From UBA2227 sp036677505 (GTDB taxonomy: Bacteria > Bacillota_I > Bacilli_A > Erysipelotrichales > Erysipelotrichaceae): a stretch of DNA of 64,000 bases. The stretch lies in assembly GCA_036677505.1 (NCBI GenBank), contig JAVBWK010000010.1:1-64000 (forward strand). Reading direction: 5' to 3'. The translations under genes were made by a program, and so were the position numbers. The notes under the pieces were generated by a model. That model made no database searches. It saw only the letters and a program-made list of their open reading frames with translations, and was not told the DNA's origin. Positions 1-7,063 of this stretch are shown in pieces (positions within the stretch are counted from its first letter, which is position 1; each line of letters opens with the position of its first letter).

Positions 1-228
1 GAAGCACTCCTTGTTCATGTTTGGTTGCACAATCATTGTACAAGTTTGAGCTTCCTTTTTCTATAGAAGTTGAAATCTATAGACAATGCGTTTACACAAA
101 ATATTTTATACTACCCAAAATAATTGTTATAGAATGTGTATATTCCAAGATTTATATAATCATGGTATTGATAAAGTGTTACCCTCTAAAAAAATACAAT
201 TTGATTTATGAATAAAGAGGAAAAATTT
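1..228. other. AT-rich left edge without a supported gene
   Basis: This stretch is strongly AT-rich. It contains a 64-codon open frame at 21-215 with no ribosome binding site and no recognisable protein features, so I do not call it. The end of an upstream transcript or a promoter for the next gene could lie here, but I see no convincing terminator hairpin or consensus promoter. Confidence 0.5.
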
Positions 229-918
229 ATGAATGATACATTAAATAATCTTTATATTGATTTACTAAAGAAAGCAGAAAACGAAAAACTGTGTGTTCGA
301 CCTGGGTGCACTACTTGCGGGTGTATGAAATTTCGAGAATTAATCAAGGAAATCAATGAATCTTCTCTTGTAGATGATATATACTTGACTGATGTTTCAA
401 AATTGAATGAAATATTTAGTTATGATTTTTGGACTGATGCGACACGAGTAATACATCATACAATAGGAAAGGAGTTCCGTAGAAGGGGTAGTTCTGAACC
501 ACAAGTAATAAGGCACATTAATGATCTTTATAATAAATACTTAAGCGAAAGAAGGTTAAAAGCACTCGAAAATATTCATCGTGAAGAAGAAAAAGTAAAG
601 AACGATAGAATAGTGAGACGGAAACATCAAGAACAGCACAAAAAAAATAAGGAGTTTAATGAACAAAAAAGAGATCAAGATACTCGATTCTTCTCTCAAC
701 TATCAGTAACTGAGAAAATAAGGGTTCTATTGGAAGATAATAAGCATACTTCAGATTATTATCCATTATCATCAATATTTGAAGCCGAGATGGATATGGT
801 TAGTATTCAAGATTTAGAGCTTCTTTGTATAAAACTCAAAAGACAACGCAAATTGAAAAACTCGGAAGTCGTAAGCAAGTTAGTTCAAATAATTAATGAT
901 AGAACTCAATCTGATTAA
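229..918 (+). CDS. hypothetical protein with N-terminal cysteine cluster and charged helix
   Basis: I do not recognise this 229-residue protein. The start at 229 is preferred over the in-frame ATG at 208 because AGAGG (216-220) sits 8 bases before it. Near residues 22-32 there is a cysteine cluster (C-x4-C-x2-C-x-C) that could bind zinc or an iron-sulfur cluster. Around residues 110-155 is a very charged Lys/Arg/Glu-rich segment likely to form a long helix or coiled coil. No signal peptide or membrane segment is visible. Base composition is clearly more AT-rich than the genes from 1075 onward, and codon choice favours A/T third positions, which suggests a different origin from the flanking chromosome. 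Confidence 0.6.
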   Translation: MNDTLNNLYIDLLKKAENEKLCVRPGCTTCGCMKFRELIKEINESSLVDDIYLTDVSKLNEIFSYDFWTDATRVIHHTIGKEFRRRGSSEPQVIRHINDLYNKYLSERRLKALENIHREEEKVKNDRIVRRKHQEQHKKNKEFNEQKRDQDTRFFSQLSVTEKIRVLLEDNKHTSDYYPLSSIFEAEMDMVSIQDLELLCIKLKRQRKLKNSEVVSKLVQIINDRTQSD

Positions 919-1074
919 GAGTTTCTTGTGTCTGAATATTTTGAAGTATGATTAAATGTGAATTTAAATTTAATAAAACAACAGGCTAACTAGATTTCAA
1001 AAGTGATCAATATGTATAAATGTTTGATATCTGAATCCGACAAAGGAAATAAATGAAAATTTAAGGAGAATCAT

Positions 1075-1782
1075 ATGCCATTTAACATCATCGCCTCAAA
1101 CGGTCATCCCATCGGAGTCATTGTTAATCGTTATACCGTTGACCATCCCAATTCAATGATCTTTATGGTCGGACTGACACAACTGCAGTTTAGAGAATCG
1201 GATATCGACATCGATAAGATCCGTGAAAATATTGCCTATTCACTGGAATGTCAAAGTTTATTTGGGACCATCAAGGAAGAGAAGTTCGATCAGGCATTAC
1301 GGGAAATCTGGCGTAACGAGTTCAATCATCTTGGATATTATAATGAAAATTTCCTGATCCGCAGATTAATGCTGTATCGAAGCGTACCGATGGAAAACTA
1401 CTTGAATCTTCAGAGATTTGATTTTGGCGGTTATGTTCTGCTGGATGGAAAGAACCTGAGCTTCTCACATGACGGAGCTATCGTTTTAGATATGGAAGAA
1501 CTTGAAGTTGAGCCGCTTGTTCTCGGAAACCTCGGTATCCCGTTACACTGCAAAACTACATCTATTCCGGAAGTAAGCACGAAGCCTGTTCCAACGACAC
1601 AACCTTGGGAGATGAATCACGTTCATATCACAAAACTAGAAACTATATCCGGGAATGTGTCGATGACTCTGCAAGTGGAAAGTATCTGTCCGATCAAGAA
1701 AGACACAGTCATTCAGATTTATTTCGAAAAAGAAAAAATCGCCGCGATTTACGGCGATGGCATACTCTATAAACTGACTTAA
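1075..1782 (+). CDS. hypothetical protein, 235 aa
   Basis: This is a well-formed gene with AAGGAG 7 bases before the ATG and balanced codon use like the rest of the chromosome, but I do not recognise the family. The protein has no signal peptide and no membrane segment. It reads as a mixed alpha/beta N-terminal part (residues 1-150), a Pro/Thr-rich linker around 160-175, and a C-terminal beta-rich segment (180-235). It ends 8 bases before the convergent stop of the FGGY kinase gene on the other strand. Confidence 0.6.
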   Translation: MPFNIIASNGHPIGVIVNRYTVDHPNSMIFMVGLTQLQFRESDIDIDKIRENIAYSLECQSLFGTIKEEKFDQALREIWRNEFNHLGYYNENFLIRRLMLYRSVPMENYLNLQRFDFGGYVLLDGKNLSFSHDGAIVLDMEELEVEPLVLGNLGIPLHCKTTSIPEVSTKPVPTTQPWEMNHVHITKLETISGNVSMTLQVESICPIKKDTVIQIYFEKEKIAAIYGDGILYKLT

Positions 1783-1789
1783 GATTTTT

Positions 1790-3322
1790 TTATATGAATT
1801 TTGATAATTGTTCACTGATTACTTTAGTCTGATCGTTTGCTTGTACATATATCTTATATAGTTCATCATACTTCGCTTCGGATTCAAGTCTACTGCTAAT
1901 GGTTTTACCTATATTGAAACATACTTGAGATGCTTCCTCAATTGATGAGTACTCGCCAACACCTATGGCAGCCAACATGGCTGCACCTAGCAAAGTAGCT
2001 TCATTCACGTTTGGTATATTAATCGTTCGATGGGTAACCGTTGCTTTGATATTCTGCCAGTAAGTCAACCGGCTTCCTCCGCCCACAGTATTTAATGCGG
2101 TAATTTTACTTCCGGAAGCTTTTTCCATAGTTTCAATGATCATCCGACTTTGCATTGAAAGTCCTTCGAAAACAGATTTCATCAAATCTGCATTTGATAT
2201 TGTTGAATTTAATCCTAAGAAAGATCCGCGCATCATAGGATTCCAATATGGTGCACCAGCACCACGCAAATGAGGTAAGAATATAACTCCATGAGAACCA
2301 ACGGGAATCTGATTCAAGTTTGATTCGAAAAATGAATCATATCCTAACTTATCAAAAGTTGAATCACCAAATTCCGTGCCGTTGCATAATCGTTGGATAC
2401 CCCACTCCACCGAAGCCCCAGAACTTACAATTCCACCCCATAAAGCATATTTATCTTTGGTAAGATAACGGCCTACCCTCAAACCTGAAAACTTCTTTGG
2501 CAATACCGAACCAGATTTAGAGACATAGATAAAACTTTCCGCAGTTCCCGAACTGTCAAGTACATGCTCACCATTTACTGCACCTGCAGGTATGGTGGCA
2601 CAAATATGATCATGACCACCGACAACGACAACACAAGATGTTGGTAACCCGGTATGGTGTGCGACTTCAGGAGATACAAGTCCGATAGGTGTACCGCCAT
2701 CAACGATTTTAGGTAAATGACTGCGCTGAATGAAGGAATATTCAAGCAATGAGTCACACCAATCATTTGAATGAATATCAAAGAGCATGGTACGGCTTGC
2801 TAATGAAAAATCAGTAAAACACTGCCCACTTAATCTGTAAAGAATATATTCGGGTAACTGAAGCCATTTATTAGCACGGCCAAAAATCTCTGGTTTTAAG
2901 TTTTGGATAAGCATTAACTTCGGAAGTGAAAAAATCGGATTTACATCAAGGCCTGTAATACTAAAAATTTTCTCAACACCCAAGTCCCTTACGATATGAT
3001 CGGAATAACTCTTTGAACGAGTATCGAACCAAGGAATGACCAAATCAAGACAGTTGCCATATTCATCCAGAGCTACCATCGCCTCAGCCATACCGGTCGT
3101 AGATACGGCTCTGATATTGTGCTGATGACATTCTTGATTTACATCCTTTAACATTGTGGAAATTTCATCCCAAAACAAATCAGCATCATATCCCGGTAAA
3201 CCATCACTGCCAGTGGATAGAGGAGTCGCTTTCCTTCTTATGGCAACCAGATCACCATCGGAGCTGAATGCTGCAACTTTTAAATTGGTTGTTCCAACAT
3301 CGATTCCTAAGTAAAGATCCAT
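1790..3322 (-). CDS. FGGY-family carbohydrate kinase
   Basis: ATP-dependent sugar kinase of the FGGY (xylulokinase/gluconokinase/apulose kinase) family, 510 residues, the usual length. The N-terminal phosphate motif GIDVGTTNLK is at residues 6-15. The mid-protein SSGTAESF and the C-terminal GGGSRLTYWQN adenosine-binding segment are present, followed by the NEATLLGAAMLA helix typical of the family. The start lies directly against the stop of the DeoR regulator gene with GGAGG 8 bases upstream, so the two are co-transcribed and probably translationally coupled. The neighbouring operon suggests it phosphorylates an unusual ketose or polyol-derived sugar. Specificity cannot be read from sequence; apulose, xylulose, erythrulose and allulose are all possible. 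Confidence 0.93.
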   Translation of the reverse strand: MDLYLGIDVGTTNLKVAAFSSDGDLVAIRRKATPLSTGSDGLPGYDADLFWDEISTMLKDVNQECHQHNIRAVSTTGMAEAMVALDEYGNCLDLVIPWFDTRSKSYSDHIVRDLGVEKIFSITGLDVNPIFSLPKLMLIQNLKPEIFGRANKWLQLPEYILYRLSGQCFTDFSLASRTMLFDIHSNDWCDSLLEYSFIQRSHLPKIVDGGTPIGLVSPEVAHHTGLPTSCVVVVGGHDHICATIPAGAVNGEHVLDSSGTAESFIYVSKSGSVLPKKFSGLRVGRYLTKDKYALWGGIVSSGASVEWGIQRLCNGTEFGDSTFDKLGYDSFFESNLNQIPVGSHGVIFLPHLRGAGAPYWNPMMRGSFLGLNSTISNADLMKSVFEGLSMQSRMIIETMEKASGSKITALNTVGGGSRLTYWQNIKATVTHRTINIPNVNEATLLGAAMLAAIGVGEYSSIEEASQVCFNIGKTISSRLESEAKYDELYKIYVQANDQTKVISEQLSKFI

Positions 3323-4126
3323 CTATTGTACCTCCGAATCGTGCTTATATATGATTTTACAACCGCTTCTCTGGATGGTCTCCAAGAGTTTTCCGGTTGG
3401 TTTTTGATCTGTAATCAAGTAATCAAAATCTGAGAAGTTTGCAAAATGGAACAGGTAAACCTTATCAAATTTCGAACTGTCACATAAAAGGATTTTTGTT
3501 TTTGCATTTCTCATCATTGTCTGCTTAATAATCGACTGATCGTGATTAATTACAGTACAGCCGGAACTTGATGAAATACCTTTACAACCAATTATAGCCA
3601 AATCAGTCTTGAAATTACTCAAAAACTCAATGGTAAAATTCCCATTGGTATTATGAAAGTTTTTGAATATTTTACCACCAGCCAGATAAATTTCTGCTGT
3701 ATCGATCTCAGTCAGATCGCTGACAGTTTTGAAACTGTTTGTGATAAAGACCATATTAGAGAATTTTTTAAAAATGGGAACTAAGTATCGGTTTGTTGAC
3801 GAACCATCAAGGAAAAGAGTTTTATTATTATCCAGACATTGCTCGACTAACAAAGCAATCTCACGTTTTCTGTCAGCATTGATATGCTCACGAAAATCCT
3901 GTGAAAGTTCAGTAAAAGAGTTGTCAGCAAGCACAGCGCCGCCATGAACACGATTCAGTAAACCGTTTTTCTCCAAGATTTCCAAATCTCTTCGGATAGT
4001 TGTCGGACTTGAGTATAGAGTTTTAACCAAATACGCAACTGTAACGGATCTTTTTGACTGTAAAATGTTATAAATCTGCTGATGTCTGACCTCTTTTAAA
4101 TGAATTGATTCACCAATTTGCGTCAT
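3323..4126 (-). CDS. DeoR-family transcriptional regulator
   Basis: Repressor of 267 residues with an N-terminal winged helix-turn-helix (about residues 12-65, with TIRRDLEILEKNGLLNRVHGGA, the classic DeoR recognition helix and wing) and a C-terminal sugar-phosphate sensing DeoRC domain containing DGSSTNRYL near residue 105. It is cotranscribed with the FGGY kinase and divergent from the class II aldolase operon, so it most likely controls both. Three 10-bp phased ATGGTT repeats at 4148-4173 lie just upstream of its own start and are the natural operator candidate. The effector is probably a phosphorylated intermediate of the sugar pathway (family knowledge). Confidence 0.93.
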   Translation of the reverse strand: MTQIGESIHLKEVRHQQIYNILQSKRSVTVAYLVKTLYSSPTTIRRDLEILEKNGLLNRVHGGAVLADNSFTELSQDFREHINADRKREIALLVEQCLDNNKTLFLDGSSTNRYLVPIFKKFSNMVFITNSFKTVSDLTEIDTAEIYLAGGKIFKNFHNTNGNFTIEFLSNFKTDLAIIGCKGISSSSGCTVINHDQSIIKQTMMRNAKTKILLCDSSKFDKVYLFHFANFSDFDYLITDQKPTGKLLETIQRSGCKIIYKHDSEVQ

Positions 4127-4147
4127 TTTTTCACATGCCTTTCATTT

Positions 4148-4177
4148 ATGGTTGATAATGGTTATAAATGGTTGAAA
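4148..4177. repeat. three 10-bp direct repeats, probable DeoR operator
   Basis: The hexamer ATGGTT occurs at 4148, 4158 and 4168, exactly 10 bp apart, each followed by an AT-rich tetramer (gata, ataa, gaaa). Spacing of one helical turn puts all three on one DNA face. DeoR-family repressors often bind phased direct repeats. The repeats lie in the gap between the divergent DeoR gene and the aldolase operon and next to a cre-like site. Confidence 0.6.
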
Positions 4178-4185
4178 TAAGTCAA

Positions 4186-4199
4186 TGAAAGCGCTTAAA
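4186..4199. promoter_or_regulatory. cre-like catabolite repression site
   Basis: TGAAAGCGCTTAAA matches the CcpA consensus TGWAANCGNTNWCA at all positions except the penultimate (A for C). It is centred in the divergent regulatory region, 9 bp from the ATGGTT repeats, and would allow glucose repression of the aldolase operon and/or the DeoR-kinase operon. CcpA itself is not in the window. Confidence 0.6.
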
Positions 4200-4220
4200 T
4201 TCCAAAATGTGCGCCACTTA

Positions 4221-4247
4221 TTGATTATTTTGGTTGTTTTATATAGT
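4221..4247 (+). promoter_or_regulatory. tentative promoter of the class II aldolase operon
   Basis: A -35-like TTGATT (4221-4226) and -10-like TATAGT (4242-4247) are separated by only 15 bp. TTATTG at 4218-4223 would give 18 bp. The AT-rich setting downstream of the cre and repeat elements makes this the most likely promoter zone, but neither pair is a good match. Confidence 0.3.
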
Positions 4248-4304
4248 ATAACATTGTAAAAATGTTTGTCAATACAGTCGAAAAGACATAGTAAGGGGAT
4301 AAAT

Positions 4305-5150
4305 ATGGCACTTGTAACACCAAAAGAATTGTATGAGTTGGTTAAGGATAAAAAAATGGCAATCGGTGCTTTCAATGTTCATAATATGGAATATACTCAA
4401 GCTGTCATTCAAGCAGCCGAGGCAGAAAATATGCCAGTCATTCTTATGTTGGGCGAGCCTGTCCTTGAATTTGCCGGGTTGGAAATGTTAGCAAATATCA
4501 CACTGTTCGCTGCCAGAAATGCGAAAGTTCCGGTCGCCGTTACTTTGGATCATGGCAAGAAGATGGCCAATATCCTAAAATGCATTGATCTTGGAATTTC
4601 TGTCATGGTTGACGGTTCTGATTTGCCTTATAATGAGAATATCGAATTCACACGAAAAGTTGTGGAACTGGCACATGCCAAAGGATTATCGGTTGAAGGT
4701 GAGTTGGGTTCACTAAGCGGTATTGAAGATGATGAAGAATCAATAAATGAAAGATTAACAGATCCGGATCAGGCCCTAGATTTTGTTAAGAAAACAGGTG
4801 TGGACGCATTGGCGATATCCATCGGCAATCAACACGGTAAATATCTTACTCCGCCTAAGATCGACTTTGAGCGATTGATTCAAATATACAAGAAAGTAAA
4901 CACTCCCTTGGTTATGCACGGGGGCAGCGATTTGTCTGAAGAAATAAGTATCCGACTGGTAAATGAAGGAATGAAGAAATTTAACATTGGAACAGATTTA
5001 AAGTATGCGATGAGCTACAGCCTAAGAGAATCTTTGAACAAAGAGCCGATGCCATTTCAACCTCATCATATTCTTGCTGAAGCAAGAAATGCCATTAGGA
5101 AAGTTGCTATCGAAAAGATCAGACTTCTTAAGAACGGACAGGAAATATAA
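4305..5150 (+). CDS. class II fructose/tagatose-bisphosphate-type aldolase
   Basis: Zinc-dependent class II aldolase of 281 residues that cleaves or forms a ketose phosphate, yielding DHAP or a relative plus an aldehyde. Metal and phosphate motifs are visible: LDHG at 81-84 (zinc His), VEGELG at 130-135, a second zinc His in GNQHGKY (H177), MHGGSD at 204-209 with the third His, and NIGTD at 227-231 for phosphate binding. The start at 4305 is chosen over an in-frame ATG at 4266 because AAGGGG stands 7 bases before it and family members begin near here. It is the first gene of the rightward operon. The substrate may be fructose-1,6-bisphosphate or a pathway-specific ketose phosphate. Confidence 0.92.
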   Translation: MALVTPKELYELVKDKKMAIGAFNVHNMEYTQAVIQAAEAENMPVILMLGEPVLEFAGLEMLANITLFAARNAKVPVAVTLDHGKKMANILKCIDLGISVMVDGSDLPYNENIEFTRKVVELAHAKGLSVEGELGSLSGIEDDEESINERLTDPDQALDFVKKTGVDALAISIGNQHGKYLTPPKIDFERLIQIYKKVNTPLVMHGGSDLSEEISIRLVNEGMKKFNIGTDLKYAMSYSLRESLNKEPMPFQPHHILAEARNAIRKVAIEKIRLLKNGQEI

Positions 5151-5160
5151 GGAGGAAATT

Positions 5161-5643
5161 ATGAGAGAACCGAAAGAACTATTCAAAAATTTGATCCAAA
5201 TCGGTATGATTGTTGAAGATTTGGATTCAACATTACAAAACTTAGAAGAAATCATCGGAATGGGACCGTTTCGAGTAGCAGAATACCCTCCTGCAGATGA
5301 ACCGAACTGTGAAAGAACTTACTATGAGAAAGATGGAGATTATCGTGGTAAGTTTTGTTTCTTCAATTATGGAAACATCGAGTTTGAGGTGATTCAACCT
5401 TTGGAAGGCCAAAACATTTGGACAGATTTCCTAAAAAACAATAACGGATACGGTCTGCATCATTTGAAATTCTTGGTGGAGGACCATCAAGAAATAAAAC
5501 AATACTTTGATTTAAAAGGAATTAAACGTATCCAAAGCGGAGCAAGCGTTGGGATAAATAAAGGCAAAAGCTGGGCTTATTATGATACCAAAGAAAAATT
5601 AGGATTCTACATAGAAGTCATGAATGATTTGAAAAAGGGCTGA
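5161..5643 (+). CDS. VOC (glyoxalase/epimerase fold) family protein
   Basis: A 160-residue vicinal oxygen chelate protein with one pair of beta-alpha-beta-beta-beta modules. The first module opens with LIQIGMIVEDLD near residue 12, where the usual first metal histidine is a glutamine, as in some family members. The second contains GYGLHHLKFLVED around residue 100, and the end has FYIEVM with the metal-binding Glu. The start at 5161 is fixed by AAGGAGG 6 bases upstream. It resembles methylmalonyl-CoA epimerase/glyoxalase-like proteins, but a role here (epimerisation or isomerisation of an alpha-hydroxy carbonyl sugar intermediate) is inference. It lies 10 bases after the aldolase gene. Confidence 0.85.
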   Translation: MREPKELFKNLIQIGMIVEDLDSTLQNLEEIIGMGPFRVAEYPPADEPNCERTYYEKDGDYRGKFCFFNYGNIEFEVIQPLEGQNIWTDFLKNNNGYGLHHLKFLVEDHQEIKQYFDLKGIKRIQSGASVGINKGKSWAYYDTKEKLGFYIEVMNDLKKG

Positions 5644-5648
5644 ACCGG

Positions 5649-6494
5649 ATGACAATGATAAAAAAATTGGGAGTTTCGGTAGCTACGTTTGATACGAATT
5701 TCGGTCCGATCGTATACTCATCATCGGATTTAAGTACACTAAACGGAATTTTCAAAAAAATAAAAGATATTGGCTATAGCTGTGTAGATTTGTTCATTGA
5801 TCAGATTTCCGAAGAAAAGGCAAAATCAATTAAGGAAATCTTGGATCAAAATGATTTGAAAGTATCCATGTTAGTATGTATCTACTTAGCCGGACTAGGT
5901 GTGAACTTCGGATCAAAAGATGAGGTAGTTCGGAAGAAGTCGGTTCAGACATATGTCGATCAGATGACTATTGCCCGCATCCTCGATGCTCCGACCATGC
6001 CTGTTGGCTTTATCCGAGGAAGATTGAATGAGGATGATCACTTAAATGATTACTACAAAAGATTAAGTGAAAGTCTCAAAACCCTGGTTAAAGAAGCCAA
6101 AAAACAATCAGTTGAATTATGTCTTGAACCGATCAACCGCTATGAAGTCAATACGATATTTACTCTTGATGAAGCAGTTGAATTTATAGAAACATATGAA
6201 CTTAATGGGTTAAAGATATTAGCAGATTTCTTTCATATGAACATAGAAGATAAAGATATGGAAGAAAGCTTGCGACGCGCAAAAGGAAAAATCCGCCACG
6301 TACATATCGCGGACAGCAACCGAAGAGCCCCCGGCATGGGACATTTAGATTATGCTTCTCTGTTATCCACACTCGAATCGATTGGATTTGAAGGATATTT
6401 GGTGAGTGAAGCAATGCCTTTTGGCGAACCGGATGAGTGTGCAAAGACTGGTTATGATTACATTAAAAAAACATTAAATTTGAAAAAGAAATGA
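5649..6494 (+). CDS. TIM-barrel sugar isomerase/epimerase (AP-endonuclease-2 fold)
   Basis: A 281-residue xylose-isomerase-like TIM barrel protein. Metal ligands typical of ketose 3-epimerases and related isomerases are visible: LEPINRYE near 160 (Glu), ADFFHMNIE near 195 (Asp and His), HVHIAD near 222, and SEA near 258 (Glu). The family includes D-tagatose/allulose 3-epimerases, hydroxypyruvate isomerase and D-apiose isomerase, so it may carry out the first step on the imported sugar. It starts 5 bases after the VOC gene with only a weak ribosome site; ATG at 5655 is an alternative start two codons later. The exact reaction cannot be fixed from motifs. Confidence 0.88.
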   Translation: MTMIKKLGVSVATFDTNFGPIVYSSSDLSTLNGIFKKIKDIGYSCVDLFIDQISEEKAKSIKEILDQNDLKVSMLVCIYLAGLGVNFGSKDEVVRKKSVQTYVDQMTIARILDAPTMPVGFIRGRLNEDDHLNDYYKRLSESLKTLVKEAKKQSVELCLEPINRYEVNTIFTLDEAVEFIETYELNGLKILADFFHMNIEDKDMEESLRRAKGKIRHVHIADSNRRAPGMGHLDYASLLSTLESIGFEGYLVSEAMPFGEPDECAKTGYDYIKKTLNLKKK

Positions 6495-6503
6495 GGAAAA
6501 ACA

Positions 6504-6959
6504 ATGCAAACACAATTTAAACTGGTTATCGGATGTGACTTGGCGGCGTATGATTTTAAGAATAAAGCTATCGCTGAGTTGATAGCCAGAGGTTATGAAG
6601 TAACTGATGTCGGATGCTGGAGTGCTTTACAAGGGGATTATCCTCCAGTGGCAGAAGAAGTCGCAACCCGCGTAGTCAGCGGTGAATTTGACAAAGGTTT
6701 GCTGATTTGCGGAACCGGTCAAGGCATGGCCATGGCAGCAAACAAAGTAGCCGGAGCAAGAGCAGCTCTGTGTTACGATATTTTCCCGGCATTAATGAGC
6801 CGTGAGCACAACAATTCAAATGTTCTTTGCTCAGGTGCCTGGATGGTAAGTCTGGAGAAATATTTGGATATCGTTGAGGCTTGGTTATTTGGGAAATACA
6901 GTCCGGGCAGACATGATGTAAGAATCAACTATATGCTGGATATGGAAAAAAAGAGATAA
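6504..6959 (+). CDS. RpiB/LacAB-family sugar isomerase with altered N-terminal motif
   Basis: A 151-residue member of the RpiB family of aldose-ketose isomerases. The catalytic cysteine in ICGTGQG (C69) and the REHN motif with H102 are conserved. The N-terminal motif, usually SDHAG, is CDLAA here (residues 11-15), so the histidine and glycine that help hold the open-chain phosphosugar are missing. This hints at a substrate other than ribose-5-phosphate, such as a tetrulose phosphate (as in EryI/DerI), an allose phosphate or a non-phosphorylated sugar. It lies 9 bases after the TIM epimerase gene and ends just before a large inverted repeat. Confidence 0.88.
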   Translation: MQTQFKLVIGCDLAAYDFKNKAIAELIARGYEVTDVGCWSALQGDYPPVAEEVATRVVSGEFDKGLLICGTGQGMAMAANKVAGARAALCYDIFPALMSREHNNSNVLCSGAWMVSLEKYLDIVEAWLFGKYSPGRHDVRINYMLDMEKKR

Positions 6960-6975
6960 AGTTACTTTTTCTTAA

Positions 6976-7036
6976 GGCAACTTCATGTTATTTGCCATCA
7001 CTGATCAATGACCTCCTGTCATAACATGAAGTTGCT
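6976..7036 (+). promoter_or_regulatory. long inverted repeat with anti-Shine-Dalgarno loop before the ABC operon
   Basis: Arms at 6977-6991 and 7021-7035 are perfectly complementary over 15 bp and extend by one G-U and one A-U pair. The 29-base loop contains ACCTCCT (about 7011-7017), complementary to a consensus ribosome binding site and able to pair with the GAGGT that precedes the ATG at 7064. No U-tract follows the right arm, so it is not a standard terminator. A role in RNA processing or in controlling translation of the transporter is inferred. Confidence 0.55.
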
Positions 7037-7063
7037 TCTTGCAAGCAGAAATGAGGTGATTCT

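Noticed and set aside
21..215. 64-codon open frame at the left edge
   Set aside because: No ribosome site, no protein-like composition, and it runs into the start of the next gene in AT-rich DNA.
4266..4304. N-terminal extension of the class II aldolase
   Set aside because: The ribosome site lies inside the extension and family members start at the downstream ATG.
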